Both the position numbers and the translations under genes were made by a program. Below, one piece after another: positions 5,513 through 9,378 of a stretch of DNA of 9,378 nucleotides (positions are counted from its first letter, which is position 1; each line of letters opens with the position of its first letter). The notes under the pieces are model-generated. The model was not told where the DNA came from. It searched no databases and saw only the letters and a program-made list of their open reading frames with translations. Source of the DNA: Planctomycetota bacterium (GTDB lineage: Bacteria; Planctomycetota; PLA2; JAEUHO01); contig JARGNS010000110.1 of NCBI GenBank assembly GCA_029213105.1, forward strand, positions 1-9,378. The letters run 5' to 3'.

Positions 5513-6658
5513 ATGGTGCCCGACACGGATCCCCTCCCCTCGCTTCCCGATTCGCGCACGGCGGAGCAGCTCCGGCGGGCCCAGCGCCTCGAGGGCCTGG
5601 GCGCCCTGGCGGGGCGGGCGGCCCACGACTTCAACAACGTCCTGGGCGTCGTCCTGGGCTACGTGGAGCTGGCCAAGATGGGGTTGGGCGAGGAGCACCC
5701 CAAGGTGCGTCGCCACCTCGATCTGGCCCTGAGCACCGTGGACCGCGTGCGCGAGCTCGCCGACAGCCTGCTCGATGTCGCCCATCGGGAGGCCCGCACC
5801 CCCGATGTCGCCGAGCCCGAGGCGGCCGTGCGCTCGGCCTGCGCGCTGCTCGCGCGCACCCTGGATCCGCGCATCACCCTGGTCGTCGAGACCGATCCCG
5901 CGGCGCCGTGCACGCCCTTGGATCTTCCGACCCTGCGGCAGGTCGTCATGAACCTCTGCCTGAATGCGGCCGATGCGATGCCCGAGGGCGGGCGCCTCGA
6001 GGTGCAGACCGAGCGCGTCGTCCTGGCCGATTCCCCGGCGCTGCCGGCGGGGTGCTACAGCGTGCTGCGCGTGCGCGACTCCGGGCCCGGCGTGTCCGAG
6101 GTCGCCCGGGCCCGCCTCTTCGAGCCCTGGTTCTCCACCCGGCCGGTGGACCGCAGCGGCGGGGGCGGGTGGGTGGCGCGCACCGGGGTCGAGCGCGTCG
6201 GCGGCCGGATCGAGGTCGGGGGGGATGGGCAGGGGGCGGAGTTCGCCGTCTGGCTGCCCCACGCCCTGGCCGTGCGCCCGCCGCCGGCGGCCACCGAGCC
6301 GCCGGGCGGGCCCGTGCTCCTCGTCGACGCGGATGCCGCGGCCCGCGCGGTGCTGCGACTGCAGCTCGAGAAGGACGGTCACGAGGTGCTCGAGGCGGCT
6401 TCCGCCGCCGAGGCCGACGCGATCCTGCGCGCCGGGGCCGTCGCCGTCCTCCTGGTCGACGGGGCCCTGCCGGATGTGCCGGGTGCGGACCTCGTCTGGC
6501 AGGCCGCCGCCTTGCCGCACGCCCCGCGGATCCTCTGGCTCGGCCCGGCGCAGGCCGTCGGGGCCCTGCCGGCCGGCACGGGCATGCTCCCGAAGCCCTT
6601 CCTCCACGCCGACCTGACGCGTGCACTGCACGAGGTCGTGGGCAACGCGGCGGGGTAG
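5513..6658 (+). CDS. Soluble hybrid histidine kinase with C-terminal receiver, partly degenerate
   Basis: A 381-residue protein with no signal peptide or membrane helix. Residues about 18-92 are the dimerisation/phosphoacceptor helices with His38 in GRAAHDFNNVLG. The ATPase domain spans about 105-250: N box NLCLNAADAM (147-156), G1 box DSGPGV (189-194) and F box FEPWFSTR (203-210). The G2 box, normally G-T-G-L-G-L, is replaced by GGGGWVARTG (216-225), so ATP binding and autophosphorylation are doubtful. Residues about 267-380 are a receiver domain: LLVDAD (269-274), likely phosphoacceptor Asp316 in LLVDGALP, and Lys361 in LPKPF. One of the acidic pair is Ala273 and the usual Thr/Ser position reads LGP. 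The frame is open far upstream, but that part is antisense to the carbamoyltransferase; the ATG at 5513 just precedes the family-like region, although no strong Shine-Dalgarno is seen. The input signal is unknown because no sensor domain is present. The phosphatase gene downstream is a possible functional partner. Confidence 0.85.
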   Translation: MVPDTDPLPSLPDSRTAEQLRRAQRLEGLGALAGRAAHDFNNVLGVVLGYVELAKMGLGEEHPKVRRHLDLALSTVDRVRELADSLLDVAHREARTPDVAEPEAAVRSACALLARTLDPRITLVVETDPAAPCTPLDLPTLRQVVMNLCLNAADAMPEGGRLEVQTERVVLADSPALPAGCYSVLRVRDSGPGVSEVARARLFEPWFSTRPVDRSGGGGWVARTGVERVGGRIEVGGDGQGAEFAVWLPHALAVRPPPAATEPPGGPVLLVDADAAARAVLRLQLEKDGHEVLEAASAAEADAILRAGAVAVLLVDGALPDVPGADLVWQAAALPHAPRILWLGPAQAVGALPAGTGMLPKPFLHADLTRALHEVVGNAAG

Positions 6659-6670
6659 GATCGACGGCCG
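6654..6670 (+). repeat. Promoter-proximal 17-mer, copy 2
   Basis: GGTAGGATCGACGGCCG matches 2807-2823 at 16 of 17 positions. It overlaps the stop codon of the histidine kinase (TAG, 6656-6658) and lies upstream of the GAF-SpoIIE gene. Confidence 0.5.
6656..6661 (+). promoter_or_regulatory. -10-like element TAGGAT for the GAF-SpoIIE gene
   Basis: TAGGAT ends 40 bases before the ATG at 6702, with GGGAG (6690-6694) in the leader. The hexamer includes the kinase stop codon, so the phosphatase-ABC block may have an internal promoter as well as read-through from the kinase. No -35 is evident inside the kinase coding end. Confidence 0.4.
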
Positions 6671-6701
6671 TGGCGCAGGCGCGCCGCGCGGGAGACCCGG
6701 C

Positions 6702-7979
6702 ATGGCAGAAGAGACGCGCCCCGGCGACGCTGACTCGAAGCTCGACATCGAGGGCATGCAGTCCCTGCTCGCGGTCACGCGCAGGATCAATGCGGAGCTC
6801 GACCCGGACGCCGTGCTCGGCACGATCGTCGACTGCCTCGTGTCCATCGTGAAGGCCGACCGCGGGTTCCTCATGCTGCGCGACGACGACGGCGAGCTGC
6901 AGTTCGCCATCGCCCGCGACCGCAAGGGCCAGCCCCTCGAAGAGAAGAAGTTCAAGGTCAGCCGAGGCGTGATCGACGAGGTCGCCACCTCCGGCGAGAC
7001 GCGCTTGATCGACGACGCGGCCGCCTCCGATGCCTACAACGCCCGCATGAGCATCGTCAGCCTCTCGCTGCGCACGATCCTCTGCGTCGCCCTCGAGACC
7101 CAGCAGGGCGTCATCGGCGTCATCTACGTCGACAGCAACGCCATCACGCGCCGCTTCACCGACGACGACGTCCCGCTGATCGAGGCGTTCGCGGCCCAAG
7201 CCGCGGCCACCCTCGAGCGCCTGCGCCTGCAGCGCGCGGAGCGCGAGCGCGACCGCATGGCCGCCCAGCTCTCGATCGCCTCCGAGATCCAGAAGACCTT
7301 CCTGCCCAGCACCTTCCCGCCCATGGACGGCGTGCGGGGTGCGGTTGCGAGCGTGGCAGCGCTCGAGGTGGGCGGGGACTTCTACGACGTCGTGGCGCTG
7401 CCCGGTGGTCGTACGGGCTTCCTCGTCGGCGATGTCTCCGGCAAGGGCGTACCAGGCGCGCTCTTCGGCGCGCGCCTGATGTCGGATGTGCGCTACCAGG
7501 CACTGCTCCACGACGACGTCGCCAAGACGCTGTCGCACGTGAACGACATCGTCGCCGAGCGCGCGACGCGCGGCATGTTCGTGACGATGTTCTACGGCGT
7601 GCTCGACCCTGCCACCGGCGAGATCGAGTACGGCAACGCGGGCCACCTCGCGCCGATCATCCGCAAGGCCGACGGCACGCTCGACTCCTGGGGCTCGCCG
7701 CTCGGCATGCCTCTCGGCATCCTGCCCAACCAGCAGTACGAGTCCGGGCGCCGCATCCTGGGGCGCGATGAGACGTTCGTCGTCATCAGCGACGGTCCGG
7801 GGGACGCGGTCGGAGAGGGCGGCGAGCGCTACGGCGACGACCGCGTCAACGACACGATCTCGGCCGGGCCGGCCGATCCCGAGGGCCTCGTGAAGGCGAT
7901 CCTCGACTCCGTGGCCGAGTACACGGGCAATCGTCCGCAGGCCGATGACCAGACCCTCATGGCTCTCTCCCTCGCGTAG
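6702..7979 (+). CDS. GAF domain-containing SpoIIE-type protein serine/threonine phosphatase
   Basis: A 425-residue cytosolic protein. Residues about 20-170 form a GAF sensor domain (RGFLMLRDDDGE at 54-65, LCVALETQQGVIGVIYVDS at 127-145). Residues 171-200 are a charged, likely coiled-coil linker ending in the typical SEIQKTFLPS (194-203). Residues about 212-425 are the PP2C-like SpoIIE/RsbU phosphatase. Metal-binding aspartates are present: Asp226 in GGDFYDV, Asp244 in VGDVSGKG, Asp364 in VISDGPGDA and Asp416 in ADDQT. The third motif reads SDGPGDA where T-D-G-V-T-E-A is common. Such enzymes remove phosphate from anti-sigma-factor antagonists or related proteins in response to a ligand or redox cue sensed by the GAF. 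No anti-sigma or STAS gene is in the window. The ATG at 6702 has GGGAG 7 bases upstream. The stop is 3 bases before the ABC permease start, implying co-transcription. Confidence 0.93.
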   Translation: MAEETRPGDADSKLDIEGMQSLLAVTRRINAELDPDAVLGTIVDCLVSIVKADRGFLMLRDDDGELQFAIARDRKGQPLEEKKFKVSRGVIDEVATSGETRLIDDAAASDAYNARMSIVSLSLRTILCVALETQQGVIGVIYVDSNAITRRFTDDDVPLIEAFAAQAAATLERLRLQRAERERDRMAAQLSIASEIQKTFLPSTFPPMDGVRGAVASVAALEVGGDFYDVVALPGGRTGFLVGDVSGKGVPGALFGARLMSDVRYQALLHDDVAKTLSHVNDIVAERATRGMFVTMFYGVLDPATGEIEYGNAGHLAPIIRKADGTLDSWGSPLGMPLGILPNQQYESGRRILGRDETFVVISDGPGDAVGEGGERYGDDRVNDTISAGPADPEGLVKAILDSVAEYTGNRPQADDQTLMALSLA

Positions 7980-7982
7980 CCG

Positions 7983-9120
7983 ATGACGCAACCGAGCCCG
8001 GCCATCGCGCGGCGCGCGCTCTCCCCCTGGACCTACCTGCGACGCAACCCGCGGCGCATCGTGCCGCTCTTCGGCATCCAGGCGCTCGTGACGTGCCTGC
8101 TGGTGCTGATCATCACGCCGACCAATGCCTTCGAGGCCACGGCGGCGGCGGGCATCCGCCCCTTGGAGATCTTCACGATCGTCTCGCCCCGCGTGCGCGG
8201 CGAGTTCGACGAGGACCTCCTGGCGTTGCTCGATGGGAACCCGCAGCAGCAGGATCGGGTCACGGCCAAGATGCTCTGGGTGAGCACGCCGATGATCGTC
8301 GGGGAGGGCTTCGCCCCGCTGATCGCGCTGCCCGGCGAGGTGCGTCCCGCGTTCCTCGATCGGGTCGGTCTGCGCGTGGTTGCCGGCACACTGCCCGAGC
8401 CGCGCACCGACGGCGTCGATCGGGGACACGTTCGGGCAGCTCGTGAATCCCGCGGACTCCACCCCGGGGCGCTTCACGCTCGTAGGCATCCTGGCGGGGG
8501 AGTCACGCCTGGGCATGGCGGACTTCGAGTACGCCAACAACCCGTTCTTCGTGCTCGCGCGGCGGCGTCCGTTCCAGATCGTCTACGCCCAGCCGGGGCA
8601 GAAGGACACGAGCGACGCCTACCTGCATGCGGCCAAGCAGGAGGACGGCGAGGCGGCGTTCCGCGTCATCGATGCCAGCTACATCCGTAGTCGCATCGAG
8701 AAGACGATGCGCAACCTGCCCCTGATCATCGGCTTCATCACCTTCTCCGTGGCCTTCGTCGTCGCGCTGGTGATTGCGCTGTTGAACGTGATCGCGTTCC
8801 AGGTCCGCATCGACGAGTTCGGCATGTTCCTCGCCATCGGCCACTCGCGCCGACGCCTGGTCGTGAAGCTCGCGGTCGAGGCCGCCGCCGTGGCGCTCGT
8901 GGCCTGGGGGGCCGGGCTCGCCGTGGGCTGGCTCGGGGTCTGGGCCTACGACCGCGCATGGCTGGAGCCGCGCGGCATCCTGATGGACATCCTCGACCCG
9001 CGGCCGATCCTGTTCTCGCTGAGCGTGCCCGTGCTCTCGACGCTGACCGGGGCCGTCGCGCTCGCCCGCCGGCTGCACCGCATGGATCCCGTGGCCGTCA
9101 TCCAGCGGAGGGGCACGTGA
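7983..9120 (+). pseudogene. MacB/FtsX-type ABC transporter permease, broken by deletion with frame change
   Basis: The first half (ATG 7983 to about 8417) reads as an N-terminal helix (residues about 26-46, IVPLFGIQALVTCLLVLIIT) and the start of a periplasmic MacB_PCD-like domain ending VAGTLPEPRTDG. The rest continues in the next frame from about 8419 (IGDTFGQLVNPAD) to the TGA at 9118-9120. It contains three further hydrophobic segments and the FtsX signature FGMFLAIGHSRRRLVVKLAVE. In the first frame translation runs on as unrelated sequence to a stop at 8688-8690. In related proteins about 15 residues lie between the two junction motifs, but here they nearly touch. The lesion is therefore best explained as a small deletion of length 2 mod 3 near 8412-8421, not a single-base slip. 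If real, the permease is truncated; an assembly error is equally possible. The family exports or extracts lipids, lipoproteins or peptides with a partner ATPase. Confidence 0.85.
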
Positions 9121-9378
9121 CCGACTCGTCGAAGCTCCTGCTGGACGCCCGGGACCTCGTACTGGAGTACCACGACGGCTCCCGCCGCGTACGCGCCGTA
9201 GACCAGGTGAGCTTGAGCCTGGAGCGCGGCGCCTTCGTCGGTCTGGTCGGCCCCTCGGGCTCGGGGAAGTCGAGCCTCCTGTTCCTGCTGGCCGGGCTGC
9301 GGCCGCCGACCTCCGGGACCATCCACCTGCTCGGGCGCGACCTGCCGCGTCGGCCGGACGGCAGCGCGGATGTGCGCC
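9117..9378 (+). CDS. ABC transporter ATP-binding protein, 3' end outside the window
   Basis: The first 87 residues of an ABC ATPase are visible. They include an A-loop region (LVLEYHDGSRRVRAVDQVSL, 15-34), Walker A GPSGSGKS (45-52, Lys51) and GLRPPTSGTIHLLGRDL just after it, as in LolD/MacB-type subfamilies. It drives the adjacent permease by ATP hydrolysis on the cytoplasmic face. The GTG start (9117-9119) overlaps the permease TGA as GTGA, a 4-base overlap typical of translational coupling and of permease-ATPase pairs. Q loop, signature and Walker B lie beyond the window. The intact downstream reading and overlap argue that the operon was functional until recently, or that the permease lesion is a sequence error. 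Confidence 0.92.
   Translation, partial: MTDSSKLLLDARDLVLEYHDGSRRVRAVDQVSLSLERGAFVGLVGPSGSGKSSLLFLLAGLRPPTSGTIHLLGRDLPRRPDGSADVR

Noticed and set aside
5281..5637. N-terminal extension of the carbamoyltransferase to 5637
   Set aside because: The added residues are not family-like, they overlap the kinase coding start, and a promoter-like element lies just before the ATG at 5280.
5946..8540. An 864-codon open frame on the minus strand opposite the kinase, phosphatase and permease genes
   Set aside because: The translation is low-complexity Arg/Ala/Pro/Gly/His with no recognisable domain, while the plus strand has clear conserved motifs throughout. Long antisense open frames are expected at this GC content.
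8380..9120. A separate complete gene starting at TTG 8380
   Set aside because: Its first dozen codons overlap the previous frame and carry no signal. From IGDTFGQ on it is the continuation of the same permease, so one broken gene is the simpler reading.

Overview
The window is GC-rich bacterial chromosomal DNA with tightly packed genes and short leaders. It carries two exported HEAT-repeat proteins (one with a von Willebrand A-like domain), a knotted acylornithine-type carbamoyltransferase and a GAF-SpoIIE phosphatase. This mix is typical of Planctomycetota or a similar environmental high-GC lineage. That assignment is inference from gene content only, since there is no rRNA or other phylogenetic marker here. 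I see no tRNA, rRNA, CRISPR array, insertion sequence or phage gene.

Layout. (1) Positions 1-1497: a minus-strand secreted HEAT/VWA-like protein followed by a hairpin. (2) 1572-2765: kbl (glycine C-acetyltransferase), divergent from gene 1 across 74 bp with back-to-back -10 elements. It is followed by a perfect G10C10 palindrome. (3) 2843-3742: a second exported HEAT-repeat protein, convergent with the next block. (4) 5280-3779, minus strand: an apparent operon of carbamoyltransferase, a 64-residue two-helix membrane protein (stop and start overlap) and a single-cluster ferredoxin. (5) From 5513, plus strand: a soluble hybrid histidine kinase with a degenerate ATP lid and receiver, a GAF-SpoIIE phosphatase, a MacB/FtsX-type ABC permease broken by an internal deletion and frame change, and the start of its ABC ATPase, which runs off the window.

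How the genes work together. Kbl acts in threonine/glycine metabolism, and the carbamoyltransferase probably in arginine synthesis through an N-acylated intermediate. The phosphatase, permease and ATPase are packed with gaps or overlaps of 3-4 bases, which suggests a signalling protein co-expressed with an ABC exporter or lipoprotein-type transporter. The kinase just upstream may feed into the same circuit.

The most interesting non-coding signal is a recurring -10-like element, roughly GGTA(C/G)NNT, before most transcription units. Where it sits 24-40 bases from the start codon there is also a Shine-Dalgarno sequence. Where it sits 7 bases from the start codon (two genes, possibly a third) there is none, as expected for leaderless transcripts. 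Other points worth a second look are substitutions at substrate-determining positions of the carbamoyltransferase, the degenerate kinase and VWA metal sites, and the damaged permease. I found no clearly novel multi-gene system.
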